Shown: positions 42,213-51,353 of the stretch, one piece after another | Position numbering within the stretch: the first letter of the stretch is position 1 | Layout of the letters: the number at the start of each line of letters is the position of its first letter | Source of the DNA: Paenibacillus chondroitinus NBRC 15376 | GTDB lineage: Bacteria; Bacillota; Bacilli; Paenibacillales; NBRC-103111 | Direction: 5' to 3' | Length of the DNA: 64,000 bases | Assembly: GCF_004000765.1 (NCBI RefSeq) | Contig: NZ_BILW01000029.1 | Location: 1-64,000, forward strand | Program-made: the position numbers and the translations under genes | Notes under the pieces: generated by a model | The model's database searches: none | Seen by the model: only the letters and a program-made list of their open reading frames with translations | What the model was told of the DNA's origin: nothing

Positions 42213-43394
42213 TTATCCATTGGCATAGGCCAAACGCATGTCGTCAGCCACAGGGATGAAATGATGGCGGGTCTCAAAAATAGCGCGAAGCATATGCTGA
42301 GCATCCTGATGCTGTTGACTCTGCTTCACGTTCTCTTTCAGCTTCGATAAGAGCGATTGATTCGCGATCACTTCCAGCAGCTGGTTTTTCAGCTCCAGTG
42401 CATTTTTCACTTCGATCGCAGCCCCTAAGCTAACCAAGTACGCGGCGTTCTCCTGCTCTTGGCCGGGGATCGGCTTATACAACATCATAGGAAGCTCCAG
42501 CGCCATCGCTTCCGAGATGGTAAGACCGCCCGGCTTCGTGATGATCAGGTCCGATAAAGCCATCAACTCATGGACATGGTCCACGAACCCTGTCACCTTC
42601 ACGCGATGCCGCGTTTTCTCGCCGCCCAGCTCCTCTTCGAGGAGCTGTTTGAGCTTCTCATTGCGCCCGCAGACAAAAACGAACTGCACCGGCTCCGCCA
42701 GCTCATCCGACTGCAGCACGGACTTGAACTGCTTGCCGATCAAGCCATGCCCGCCGCCCATGACCAGCACGGTCGGCATCTCGCGATCCAACCCATGCTG
42801 ATCTCGCAGCTCCGCCCGATCATATGCCTGTGTAAATGGCTTCCGAATCGGAATCCCCGTAACGACAACATGTTCTTCCGGAACACCGTATCGAAGCAGC
42901 GCCTGCTTCACGTGGTCAGCGCCGACCAGGTAACGATCTGTTCCCGGATGAATCCAATAGCTATGATCCGTATAATCGGTCATGACCGTAACGGTTGGCA
43001 CCGTCGTGAATCCGTTGCATTTTAAGTACGACATCGCCGCCGCGGCCCCAGGGAACGTGCATACGACCTCTGTCGGCCCCTCCTCATCCAGCAGCGCCAG
43101 CATCCGGTCCGTGCTGAATGATTTCATCTTTTTAAACATATGGGAAAAAGTATTATCATCACGCGTCTTGCGGTACAGATAGCCATAGACGGACGGCAGG
43201 CTTTTCACCCACTGCATATAGCAGTATTTGCCCACCCCATGCAAGTAAGGATGCGTCCACTCCAAAAAGTCGACTACTTTCACATCTACATCAGGCCTAT
43301 GCAATCTCGTAGCCTCTAGGATCGCCTGAGCCGCTTTATTATGTCCATCCCCTAAACTGCCTGTCAAAATCAATAGTTTCTCTCTGCGTTTCAT
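42213..43394 (-). CDS. MGDG synthase-type glycosyltransferase
   Basis: 393 aa GT28 family. The N-terminal MGDG_synth domain (LLILTGSLGDGHNKAAQAI, DFLEWTHPYLHGVGKYCYM) and C-terminal nucleotide-sugar-binding half (MGGGHGLIGKQFKS, ITKPGGLTISEAMALELPMM) fit UgtP-like processive diacylglycerol glucosyltransferases making membrane glycolipids. It overlaps the upstream PAP2 gene by 4 bp (ATGA), so phosphatidate dephosphorylation and glycosylation may be linked. Confidence 0.92.
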   Translation of the reverse strand: MKRREKLLILTGSLGDGHNKAAQAILEATRLHRPDVDVKVVDFLEWTHPYLHGVGKYCYMQWVKSLPSVYGYLYRKTRDDNTFSHMFKKMKSFSTDRMLALLDEEGPTEVVCTFPGAAAAMSYLKCNGFTTVPTVTVMTDYTDHSYWIHPGTDRYLVGADHVKQALLRYGVPEEHVVVTGIPIRKPFTQAYDRAELRDQHGLDREMPTVLVMGGGHGLIGKQFKSVLQSDELAEPVQFVFVCGRNEKLKQLLEEELGGEKTRHRVKVTGFVDHVHELMALSDLIITKPGGLTISEAMALELPMMLYKPIPGQEQENAAYLVSLGAAIEVKNALELKNQLLEVIANQSLLSKLKENVKQSQQHQDAQHMLRAIFETRHHFIPVADDMRLAYANG

Positions 43395-44074
43395 TGCCTT
43401 AATCCTCCTTCGAGATTGCTTTGCTGTGTCCGTACTTTGAATTTGATGCGCGACTCCGTCAACCAGCCTTTTCGCACACGATCCATGGCATAAACAACAC
43501 CCTCCGCCACGAGGACAGCTCCTACAATATCGAGCAGGACATGCTGTTTCACGAACTGTGTGGAGACGATGATGAGCAGCGACATAGCGGTTACGATAAT
43601 TTTGTAGCGTGTCTCGACTCGAGTCGTACGCAGGTAGGCTCTCATCATGAGATAAGAGGTCAGCACATGAGTGCTTGGAAAGCAGTTAAAAGGTTGATCC
43701 GATCGGTACACCCACGCCACTAGCTGCAGCAAAGGGTCAGTGCCCGTTAACTCCGGCCGAGGTACAGTCGTTTGATAAATGGCATATATGCCATAACAAA
43801 TCAGCAATCCAATCACAAATTCAATTAGCGTTCTATAATAATTACGACGATCTTTGTAAGCCAAGTACAGAAACCCGACAAGCAGAAATCCATACCACGA
43901 TAGATAAGGTACGACAAAACCTTTCACGAAGGGGATTTGCCGATCCAAATCGGTCACCAGGTTGTAAGCCATTTCACCAGCTTGATTCAGCTGAACATAG
44001 ATCAGACCCACCAACGGGATCAGCAACAAAACGCTGCAGGCCAAACAATAGGACCACCACGATGTTAATCTCAC
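43391..44074 (-). CDS. PAP2-superfamily membrane phosphatase
   Basis: 227 aa with about six helices. The phosphatase signature is present: CFPSTHV (PSxxH) near residue 136 and STQFVKQHVLLDIVGA (SxxxxxHxxxD) near 175. This resembles lipid phosphatases of the inositolphosphotransferase Aur1/Ipt1 group. Start is GTG at 44074 with GAGG seven bases upstream. Cotranscribed with the glycosyltransferase; it may supply diacylglycerol. Confidence 0.9.
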   Translation of the reverse strand: MRLTSWWSYCLACSVLLLIPLVGLIYVQLNQAGEMAYNLVTDLDRQIPFVKGFVVPYLSWYGFLLVGFLYLAYKDRRNYYRTLIEFVIGLLICYGIYAIYQTTVPRPELTGTDPLLQLVAWVYRSDQPFNCFPSTHVLTSYLMMRAYLRTTRVETRYKIIVTAMSLLIIVSTQFVKQHVLLDIVGAVLVAEGVVYAMDRVRKGWLTESRIKFKVRTQQSNLEGGLRQ

Positions 44075-44337
44075 TCCAATTCCTCGCTCTCCTTAACGTT
44101 ATCTCAATGATAAAGGAGAAGCTTTTTTATCTAAACGCTCTAAGGTACTGTCTTTCTTTAGCCAAAAGTCTTGATAAAACCTAGACTAAAGGCTAAGTTC
44201 TATGTGACTGTAATCCTCTAGCCCATCCAAAAAGTTTAGATGTAAAAAAGCATAAAATTAAAATTGTCGGGAGCCTCCCCGTTGATTCCGTTCCTATGAA
44301 AGACATCCTTCGCAATACTCGTTCCATTTTGGCATAA
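44075..44337. other. Intergenic gap, no gene seen
   Basis: About 260 bp between the PAP2 start and the terminator of the next gene. AT-rich, no open frame with a ribosome binding site and no repeat family from elsewhere in the window. Confidence 0.5.
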
Positions 44338-44362
44338 CAAAAACCCAAGGCATCGCCTCAGG
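44338..44362 (-). terminator. Terminator after the NTR-like gene
   Basis: ACC-AGGC / GCCT-GGT hairpin followed by TTTTTG on the - strand. Confidence 0.65.
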
Positions 44363-44403
44363 TTCTCGTGTCTCTTGCTATCCATTCTTTCCGTTTCTCC
44401 ACT

Positions 44404-44901
44404 TCATAAACCGCGTATTCCACCATATATCATGGCACTTAACAAGCACATTAAAGTTACAGGGAGCACCCAATGCGTCGGTACAGTCTCCTTTGCCACA
44501 GCGACTTTGAGGGGAATCTCTTTCGATTGGAGAAAGCTAAGTTCCTGCACAGCATTTTCTGCCGGCTTCGTTGGCGAGCACAGCGGATTCTCCCAATCCC
44601 CTTCTTTCTTTTTTAAAAAGAACAAATACGATTTCCCACGCTCACTCGTCCCCCAGGTGAAATCCTCCGCCACCGAAATGTTTCGATCCTCCATCCCCTT
44701 AAAGCTTGTCAATACCGTTAACTTCAGTTCTTTGCTATTCCTTTTTGTGATGACCTGGTCCACGTTCGCTACAATAACTGCATCGTAAAGTTCATAACTC
44801 TTTTCAATGGAAGGTGGCATCGCGCAAGATAGCGCAAAAGCATGGGCAGGCACGAAAGCGGCCCAAACAACCAAGATGATGATCAGCATTCTTATTTTCA
44901 T
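44404..44901 (-). CDS. Exported NTR/TIMP-like small protein
   Basis: 165 aa. Signal peptide MKIRMLIIILVVWAAFVPAHAFA, a short extracellular domain with a conserved cysteine (ALSCAMP) and a pattern DAVIVANVDQV...LTVLTSFKGMEDRNISVAEDF seen in netrin/TIMP-like bacterial proteins, then a C-terminal helix (LPVTLMCLLSAMIYGGI). Likely anchored outside the membrane. ATG 44901 has AGAGGA upstream. Function unknown; it lies 70 bp downstream of the YhgE/Pip gene. Confidence 0.68.
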   Translation of the reverse strand: MKIRMLIIILVVWAAFVPAHAFALSCAMPPSIEKSYELYDAVIVANVDQVITKRNSKELKLTVLTSFKGMEDRNISVAEDFTWGTSERGKSYLFFLKKKEGDWENPLCSPTKPAENAVQELSFLQSKEIPLKVAVAKETVPTHWVLPVTLMCLLSAMIYGGIRGL

Positions 44902-44971
44902 ATCAGCACCGTCCTCTATCATCAAAGACGGATCAAAAACGTTCATTGTTTCACACAATGAGGAAATATTT

Positions 44972-47647
44972 TCAAGAAATTAACTTCGTCATCTTCGCCT
45001 TTTCAGCTACGCGCTTCGTATAGCCGCTCAGCGGTTTTTTCAGCGCTAATGCCACTACATAGCAAACCACGATAAACACACACAGACAGAGGACATCTTT
45101 CAGCACCACCCACAAAAGCATCCCCCCGACGGCCTCACGCATCACCCCAACGGCATAAGTAAACGGCACGAACGGATTCAGCTTTTGGAAAAAAGGCGAA
45201 GCCGTGCTCACCGGAAACGTCCCTCCCGAGCTCGAAAATTGCAGCACGAGAAAAATAATGGCGATGCCTTTGCCGATGTTGCCAAAAACAGAGACCAAAG
45301 TGTATGTGATGGTAATAAACACAACGCTTATTAACAACGCAAAAATGACAAACCAAATCTTATCCACAACATATGTACCCAATATAAAAATATCCCCAAG
45401 GGTGACGATTAACGCTTGAAACAATCCAACGGTCAAGAAGATCATCATCCGTCCAAAATAAATATGATGCGTCTTGTACACACCGTCCAAGTTATCCACA
45501 TCTACTCTCATCAGAGACACAAGCAGCATAGCGCCTACCCACAACGAAAGCGTTGTGTAAAAAGGCGACATCGCCGATCCATAGTTCGGAATGGGAAATC
45601 TTTTATCCTCTTTGATCAGCACCGGATTAGAGAGAAAATCACTTTGCTTCTGAATGTCATTCTGGAGCAAGCGGAGAACCTCATCGACGCTGCCGCTTCC
45701 TTGCACTTTGCGGATCTGGTCCGCTGCCTTGTGGACAGCCTCTTCGAAGGCCGGCAGATCGCTGCGCACAAGATTAGCCGCCAGATGAACGGCATCCTCC
45801 ACTTCAGGCAGCTTCGTCTGGTACAAATCCGCCACTTTGCGGATTTCTTCCTCCGCCGCAGGCAAGTCGTTGCGTATAAAATCCGCCGCCGTATGCAGCT
45901 TCTGCTCGACTCGCGGCAGGTCGTTGCGAATGAACGGAGCCGCCTCATTGATGCCTGTCGTGAACGCATCCAGCTTGCTTTGAAGCGTCGATGACGCTTC
46001 GTGCACCTTCGCCCGGATGTCCGGAAGCTCCTTCTGCAGGGTATCCAGCTGCGTCTGGGCAAAGTGGATGCCATTTTGCGCATCCGTCAAAATCCCTTTG
46101 ATATTGGGCAGCTGCGCCTTCAAAGTTTGAAGCGCGCTTCCCGCATTCTGGGCGACGCTCAGTATTTGCCCAAAAGCTTTCGTCATATTCGGCACGATCT
46201 CCGAATCATATCTTGCCAGAATGCTGCCCAGCGCGCTGCTTGCCTCTTTGGACAACGTGTTCAAGTTATTCACGATGTCCTTTGCCGGTTTTTCACCGCG
46301 CCCGATGGCCGTTTGCAGCTTATTCAGGGCTTGAATTTGATTAGCCATATTCGCTCGAAGAGCCGTTAAACGTGAGATGGTATCCGCAAACGGGTTATTC
46401 GGCAAACTCGCGTTCAAACGCGTGAACACATCTATCGTGTTATCCAGCACAGCCGCACCGGTAGTGAGCCGTTCGGACAAAAAGCCTATAGCCGCCAGCG
46501 ATTTTTGCGGGTCGATATTGACATCCTGCAGCACACCCGTAAGCTGTGTGACAGCGTCAGCCGTTTGTTGCAGCAGGGTTAAATTTTGCTTTACCACCGG
46601 GATTAAAGTCTGGAATGCCGCCTCATTTTTTTGCAAAAAATTCGTGAGCGCATCAGCAAAAGCCGCTCCCTGCGTCGCAATCGCGTCGATTTTCGGCAGC
46701 GTATCCAGCGCAGCGCTAACGATCTCATCAGCTTTGCGGGATTTATCAATGGCGGTATTCAGCACCTCTTCCACTTTGCCGAAATTCTGGTCCAGCTCCG
46801 CCACCCGGCTCGCGGCTTTCTGAATCTCGGGCAGCTTTTGCTGAATAAGCAACACTTCCTGCGCAACGGCCTGAATCTTCGGCCAGCGCTCTTCGATCTT
46901 CAAAACGGTATCCGCCGCGCGATTAATATCCGGAATTTTCTCTTCGAGCTGGACGATCTTCTGCCCTTTCTCTTTCAGTTCAGGCAGCTTCTGCTCCAAC
47001 TCCAGCGCCTTTCCACCCATCGTCTCGATGTCAGGCAGCCGATTTTCCAACTCCAAAATTTTCGCTTCCATATTGCGAATCGTCGGCAGCTCCTTCTCAA
47101 AATCGATGCCGATCTCCTTCATCCGGGTCAGAATCGAGTTGCTCACCGTTTTGATAAAGTTCTCACTGATCTGCTGAGAGACACTGGAGGCGCCTTTGCT
47201 TGTAATTTTGGGCGCCACCGCATTGATTTTCTCATTCACGGTATAGACGATTTCAGGCTTCTGCATCTCGCCATCCACAATACTCGTAATTTTCCGCGAG
47301 AAGTCCTCAGGAATAATTAAGCTCGCGTAATAATCCCCGCGTTCCACCCCGTTCAGCGCCGTCGCTTCATCCACAAAGGTCCAGCCCAGCGTATGATTTT
47401 CTTTCAGATTATCCACAACCTCGTTTCCGATGTTAATGGTTTTATCCTCAATTTTCGCTCCTTGATCGTTGCTTGTTACTGCGATTTTGATCCCCGATGT
47501 ATTGGAATAAGGGTCCCACATCGCCTCTAGGTTAATCCAAGCATACACAGACGGCAATATGGCAAGCGCCACCATGAGGAGCAGGCCTGTAGGCACCCTC
47601 CATAAGTTGATTAGATCCGTCCGATAGATGCTGAAAATCTTCTTCAT
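44972..47647 (-). CDS. YhgE/Pip-family membrane protein
   Basis: 891 aa. An N-terminal helix (YhgE/Pip first domain, LAILPSVYAWINLEAMWDPYSN) is followed by about 600 extracellular residues. Five C-terminal helices of the ABC-2-like second domain close it (from about 690). The extracellular part is a long coiled coil with a 21-22 residue rhythm (LEQKLPELKEKG, LEEKIPDINRAA; later RNDLPAAEEEIRKVA). The family includes phage receptor YueB and type VII secretion partners. ATG 47647 follows GGTGGGG. No EsxA or EssC gene is nearby. Confidence 0.9.
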   Translation of the reverse strand: MKKIFSIYRTDLINLWRVPTGLLLMVALAILPSVYAWINLEAMWDPYSNTSGIKIAVTSNDQGAKIEDKTINIGNEVVDNLKENHTLGWTFVDEATALNGVERGDYYASLIIPEDFSRKITSIVDGEMQKPEIVYTVNEKINAVAPKITSKGASSVSQQISENFIKTVSNSILTRMKEIGIDFEKELPTIRNMEAKILELENRLPDIETMGGKALELEQKLPELKEKGQKIVQLEEKIPDINRAADTVLKIEERWPKIQAVAQEVLLIQQKLPEIQKAASRVAELDQNFGKVEEVLNTAIDKSRKADEIVSAALDTLPKIDAIATQGAAFADALTNFLQKNEAAFQTLIPVVKQNLTLLQQTADAVTQLTGVLQDVNIDPQKSLAAIGFLSERLTTGAAVLDNTIDVFTRLNASLPNNPFADTISRLTALRANMANQIQALNKLQTAIGRGEKPAKDIVNNLNTLSKEASSALGSILARYDSEIVPNMTKAFGQILSVAQNAGSALQTLKAQLPNIKGILTDAQNGIHFAQTQLDTLQKELPDIRAKVHEASSTLQSKLDAFTTGINEAAPFIRNDLPRVEQKLHTAADFIRNDLPAAEEEIRKVADLYQTKLPEVEDAVHLAANLVRSDLPAFEEAVHKAADQIRKVQGSGSVDEVLRLLQNDIQKQSDFLSNPVLIKEDKRFPIPNYGSAMSPFYTTLSLWVGAMLLVSLMRVDVDNLDGVYKTHHIYFGRMMIFLTVGLFQALIVTLGDIFILGTYVVDKIWFVIFALLISVVFITITYTLVSVFGNIGKGIAIIFLVLQFSSSGGTFPVSTASPFFQKLNPFVPFTYAVGVMREAVGGMLLWVVLKDVLCLCVFIVVCYVVALALKKPLSGYTKRVAEKAKMTKLIS

Positions 47648-47751
47648 TGACGCCCCACCTATCCCTTCACATTTGGTTATTAATGTAACCTGACAGCCCC
47701 TTACGCATACCAAATAGTATCATATATATAGGATCTGAGTACATACTCCCA

Positions 47752-47852
47752 TGTGGATAACTTAACCTGTGGATATGTGCACAGAATGCACGAAGCCTTA
47801 TGCACAGTATGATTTGTGGACATGTTAATACTGTGGGTAATTTTGTGGATAA
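47752..47852. promoter_or_regulatory. Cluster of DnaA boxes
   Basis: TGTGGATAA is perfect at 47752 and 47844. One- or two-mismatch boxes lie at 47768 (TGTGGATAT), 47798 (TTATGCACA), 47815 (TGTGGACAT) and 47832 (TGTGGGTAA). Six boxes in 101 bp, mostly in one orientation, with no dnaA or dnaN nearby, so this is not the usual oriC. It resembles chromosomal DnaA-box clusters that titrate DnaA in Bacillus. Confidence 0.75.
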
Positions 47853-48028
47853 GTGGGTATAAGGTGTGAATAGCGCGCGAAAAAGAGGGAGGACAGGCGA
47901 TGCTTGGCGCTGAGCACGGAGGAAAAAACGGATGGGTGTGGCGCGTGGTGAAAGGCGGTATGGACAGGGAGCGTGAGGGATGGGATGAGAGGCCAAGGGC
48001 GGGCTAAATGAGGGAGGATGTGCGGGAG

Positions 48029-48120
48029 GAATGATGGACGAAGCCGGACAAGCGACGTAAGGATTGCTGGACGGAGCGTAGGTGGAGTGACGGAAGGAAT
48101 GTTGGACGAAGACGCGGGAG
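48029..48120. repeat. Degenerate G-rich repeats
   Basis: TGGACGAAG-type units at about 48035, 48068 and 48103, spaced 33-35 bp, each preceded by GGAATG or GGATTG. The 480 bp between the DnaA boxes and the SRPBCC gene otherwise contains no supported gene. Confidence 0.5.
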
Positions 48121-48300
48121 GAATGGCACGAGGGATGCTTAGCGAAAAGCTGGTGAATTGCTTAGCGAATTGCAAAGCGAGGGCAGTACGGGATAAGCAC
48201 AGGTGGTGCGCAGAAATAACTACTAGAATAATAAGTCATTTGAGATTGAAAAAGAGGGAGGGTCTCCTGAGCTAGGCTATCTCCTCTCATTAAATATGAA

Positions 48301-48324
48301 AAGCGCGCATAGTCATGCGCGCTT
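48301..48324. terminator. Perfect hairpin after the SRPBCC gene
   Basis: AAGCGCGCAT-agtc-ATGCGCGCTT, 10-bp perfect arms; the T-run after it on the - strand is short. Confidence 0.6.
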
Positions 48325-48334
48325 ACACCTAACT

Positions 48335-48787
48335 TTAAACTTGTTCAGATGACGGAACTCTCCCCGCTTCACCGGCCTCAGCCACCATCTGAATACGTGG
48401 CAGAAAATGCGACCAACCTTTCACATGATCCGCAATTTCCGTTGCAGGCAGATCGTAGTGCGTGAACTCTAAAAGAGTGCCATTATCTTTAGGTATTAAC
48501 TTAAATTCAACAGTGCTTGAACCTGGAGGGACTACCTTGGAGCGTTCCCATCCCCATGTCATGACGACTTTTTCGTTAGGAGTAATCTCTTTGTACTCAC
48601 CCAATGCAATGTCACTGCCGTTCAAATCGATTCGAAATTTGCCTCCAATGCTCGGATCAAGCAAAACGTTGCGTCCCATCCAGCGTACTAGTTTATCCGG
48701 ATCCGTAAAAAACGAGAACAAGGTCTCCGGACGGCATGCGATAAAAATTTCCTTTTTAATCATCTCACTACTGCTCGTTGTTTCCAT
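48335..48787 (-). CDS. SRPBCC (AHSA1-like) domain protein
   Basis: 150 aa single START/Bet v1-like fold. N-terminal KKEIFIACRPETLFSFFTDPDKLVRWMG and later MTWGWERSKVVPPGSSTVEF identify the AHSA1/CalC group, which binds hydrophobic ligands. Overlaps the arsR gene by 20 bp, so it is the second cistron and probably the regulated partner. In such pairs the ligand is generally unknown. Confidence 0.9.
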   Translation of the reverse strand: METTSSSEMIKKEIFIACRPETLFSFFTDPDKLVRWMGRNVLLDPSIGGKFRIDLNGSDIALGEYKEITPNEKVVMTWGWERSKVVPPGSSTVEFKLIPKDNGTLLEFTHYDLPATEIADHVKGWSHFLPRIQMVAEAGEAGRVPSSEQV

Positions 48788-49094
48788 GTCTTCTTCTTTC
48801 CTCCTCTTCCGCAGCTTCTTTCAGGCGCAATAAACTATCATCCCAGAAGCTCTCAATGTATTGCATCAACTCGGCGAATCCTTCCCTCCTAATGCCATAG
48901 AATCGTTTGGTGCCTGCCCGTCGAACAACGACGAGTCCAGCCTCTTCAAGAACCTTGAGATGCTGTGAAATTGCCGGTGCTGAAATGTCAAAATGCGAAG
49001 CAATGGCGCTGGAGGTCAGCTCCTCATCACGGACGAGATGTAAAATATCTCGGCGCCTTGGTTCCGTTATCGCTTGAATGGCTTTATCGATCAT
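48768..49094 (-). CDS. ArsR-family regulator, apparently leaderless
   Basis: 108 aa winged HTH (TSSAIASHFDISAPAISQHLKVLEEAGLVVVRRAGTKRFY). No metal-site cysteines are seen, so it belongs to the non-metal ArsR group that pairs with SRPBCC genes. The start ATG at 49094 is only six bases after the -10 box, with no Shine-Dalgarno sequence. It probably represses itself through the palindrome within its promoter. Confidence 0.9.
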   Translation of the reverse strand: MIDKAIQAITEPRRRDILHLVRDEELTSSAIASHFDISAPAISQHLKVLEEAGLVVVRRAGTKRFYGIRREGFAELMQYIESFWDDSLLRLKEAAEEEERRRHGNNEQ

Positions 49095-49100
49095 ATCAAT

Positions 49101-49129
49101 AATTTAGCATACACTTAATTAAGTGTCAA
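49101..49129 (-). promoter_or_regulatory. arsR promoter with operator in the spacer
   Basis: On the - strand TTGACA (49129-49124), 17-bp spacer, TAAATT (49106-49101). ACACTTAATTAAGTGT (49111-49126), a perfect 16-bp palindrome, overlaps the -35 and fills most of the spacer. A second CTTAATTAA lies at 49130-49138. Confidence 0.8.
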
Positions 49130-49213
49130 CTTAATTAATATGTGTTCTAATGAGTAGACTCTCCAAACTCAGGAAATGATCACAGCTAAGGTAGACAAGG
49201 CGCTGCCACTACG

Positions 49214-49242
49214 ACAAAAACCCCTTCGCATGAAGGGGCTTT
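49214..49242 (-). terminator. Probable terminator of the guanidine operon
   Basis: CCCCTTC / GAAGGGG hairpin with TTTTTG on the - strand, 260 bp downstream of the allophanate hydrolase stop. Confidence 0.6.
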
Positions 49243-49316
49243 TAGTCGCTGTAACTTTGTTTTTCATCGCAAGTTAATCCATCCGCCCACCGTAACACGG
49301 ACGGACTCCGCCTACA

Positions 49317-49387
49317 GTAGCTAACTAGTTAAAGGTCCATAAACCCACCAATAGCCGTTCAGCCACCAACATTCCAAGTAGCCACCG
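49317..49387. repeat. Relic of the 37-bp tandem repeat (inverted)
   Basis: CTAACTAGTTAAAG, CCACCAATAG, CCACCAACA and AAGTAGCCACCG are reverse complements of the unit motifs in the 62.44-62.72 kb array, with decayed spacing. Confidence 0.55.
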
Positions 49388-49391
49388 TTCT

Positions 49392-49452
49392 GTAACGGAC
49401 CCAGCAGCCGTTATTCTGCTCATTTCAGCGATAATCGAGGTGCTATCGGACT
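49392..49452. repeat. Half of a CTAACGGACT-family element
   Basis: GTAACGGACC at 49392 and CTATCGGACT at 49443, 51 bp apart, equal to the first two sites of the elements at 62224 and 62723; the inverted half is absent. Confidence 0.6.
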
Positions 49453-49498
49453 GAGATGACGGAATGACGTGTTGCTGCAACGATGTAAAACATCGTTA

Positions 49499-51337
49499 TC
49501 AGCCTTGCAGCGGCACCACTTGGCGCCACCCGCCAAGCGCCGTCACATCTTCCGCGCCCGCGGCCGCGTAAGCCTCACAAACAAAGCCCGGGACCTCCGT
49601 ACCGTCCCGGAGCTCAACCTTACCGATCCCCAGCGGAGCCGGGATCGCCGCCACAAAGCCGCCGAATGCCTCCAGCGGCATTTCCCAAACCTCCAGGGCG
49701 ATCGCTGCGCCGCCCTGTTCCCGCTTCACGAGCCCCGGCTTCGCCGGCGTGGTCGGCAGCTTCACGAGGCTGTACTTCGCGGCGGTTTCATCCTCACGGA
49801 TGAACCGGGCTCCACAGCCTAGCATCTGCTTCTCCAGCGGGTAGCCACGCATGTGTAAGCCGCAGACCGCGACGAGCGTCATCGCCTGCGCTACCGCTGC
49901 ACTCGCTCCCGCATCGGCGCACACCGATGCGCCTTCGCTCGCGCTAGCAGCCTCGCTTGCCGCGCTCGCCCCAGCCAAGATCAGCTCGGCTGCGCCACAG
50001 ATCAAATCCTCCTCTTCGGCAATCCCGAAGAGGGTAATGCCAAAAGGCGTCAGCGGAGCCGCATCGCCCGCCGGCACAGCAACCGCACACCAATCCAGCA
50101 AGTTGCAATGATTGGTGTAGCGGCCCATCTCCCGATTCGTCTGAATCGGGTCAGCGAGCACCTGCTCGCGGGTCCATGTGCCCCCGCAGGTCGGCATAAC
50201 AAGCACCCCGCCCTGCAGCAGCTTGCGTGCTTCGAGCTTGAAGCGCTGCAGCTTATGCATCGCTTGGAACACCGAAGCTGCGTCATACTCCGCAGCTGAG
50301 CCGGAGCGAAGGATCTTCTCCGTAACGGGATAAGCCACCCCCGGATTCGCCTCAATAAAGCTGCCTAGAGCTGCCCAGCGCTCAGCCACCCACGGCCCTT
50401 CATATAAAATCGCCGCCGCTTGGGCAAACATTGAAACATCTACATAGGCGATAGGGAGATTCAACTCTTGCAACTGTTTCACAGTTCTTCCCCATGCCGC
50501 TTCATACTCCGCAGCATAAGGTCCGTAGAACCCAAGCGGACCGTCCGGAAGCAGCAGCGTCTGCGGAAGTTGAGACGCACCTCGACTCACGCAACGCGAC
50601 CACGGGTCTTCCGTGTGAAGACCACGCGCTACGCCGTCTACGGCGAGTGCATCATCCAAACCGTGCGCAAAGACGGTTACACAGTCTAAACTCGCACAAG
50701 CAGGCACGACCCCTTTGGTTGGCCAAGCGCCGAGACTCGGCTTGTAGCCAACCAGCCTGTTCAGCGCAGCCGGCACCCGGCCTGAGCCTGCGGTGTCCGT
50801 GCCAAGCGAGAAAGCTGCTTGGCCACGGGCCACAGCAACGGCGGAGCCTGAGCTGGAGCCGCCGCTGATCAGTTCGGGACGCAGCGCGTTGTGCGCGTCG
50901 CCGTAAGGACTTCGCGCGCCTACGAGTCCTGTCGCGAACTGATCCAAATTCGTTTTGCCGACCGGAATGGCCCCTGCGGCAATTAATCTTTCCACGACGC
51001 CCGCGTGCTCCGAGGGCGTATAAGCATACTCCTTGCACCCTGCCGTCGTCGGCACCCCCGCTAGATCAATGTTATCCTTGATCGCAAAGGGAACCCCCCA
51101 CAGCGGCGCATCCGCCGGATTCAACTCAGCCAATCCGTCCAAAAACGGCTGAATGAGCGCCATAGAAGGCGGCGTAATCCAAAACTTCATGCCCGCGTCG
51201 TCCACTGCGCGCTGCACAATAGCCGCCATGACCTCTTTCGGTGTCAATTCTTCTTTAGCATATTTATCCTTCAGCCAAGAAATCGTAAGTTCTAGAGGAA
51301 GTTCCGTATCAACGCCATTCTCCCTAATCTTTGTCAT
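49499..51337 (-). CDS. atzF: Allophanate hydrolase (AtzF)
   Basis: 612 aa. N-terminal amidase-signature domain with the Ser-cisSer-Lys triad in GVPFAIKDNIDL, SGGSSSGSAVAVARG and GTDTAGSGRVPA. The C-terminal AtzF extension (about 490-612) completes allophanate breakdown to CO2 and two ammonia. TAAGGAG precedes the ATG. A low-complexity Ala/Ser stretch (about 455-485, SAASEAASASEGASVCADAG) joins the domains and is longer than I would expect. Last gene of the guanidine operon. Confidence 0.94.
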   Translation of the reverse strand: MTKIRENGVDTELPLELTISWLKDKYAKEELTPKEVMAAIVQRAVDDAGMKFWITPPSMALIQPFLDGLAELNPADAPLWGVPFAIKDNIDLAGVPTTAGCKEYAYTPSEHAGVVERLIAAGAIPVGKTNLDQFATGLVGARSPYGDAHNALRPELISGGSSSGSAVAVARGQAAFSLGTDTAGSGRVPAALNRLVGYKPSLGAWPTKGVVPACASLDCVTVFAHGLDDALAVDGVARGLHTEDPWSRCVSRGASQLPQTLLLPDGPLGFYGPYAAEYEAAWGRTVKQLQELNLPIAYVDVSMFAQAAAILYEGPWVAERWAALGSFIEANPGVAYPVTEKILRSGSAAEYDAASVFQAMHKLQRFKLEARKLLQGGVLVMPTCGGTWTREQVLADPIQTNREMGRYTNHCNLLDWCAVAVPAGDAAPLTPFGITLFGIAEEEDLICGAAELILAGASAASEAASASEGASVCADAGASAAVAQAMTLVAVCGLHMRGYPLEKQMLGCGARFIREDETAAKYSLVKLPTTPAKPGLVKREQGGAAIALEVWEMPLEAFGGFVAAIPAPLGIGKVELRDGTEVPGFVCEAYAAAGAEDVTALGGWRQVVPLQG

Positions 51338-51353
51338 CTACAAACACCTCTCC

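Noticed and set aside
47752..47852. Chromosome replication origin
   Set aside because: DnaA boxes are present but dnaA, dnaN, gyrB and an obvious AT-rich unwinding tract are not; a secondary DnaA cluster fits better.
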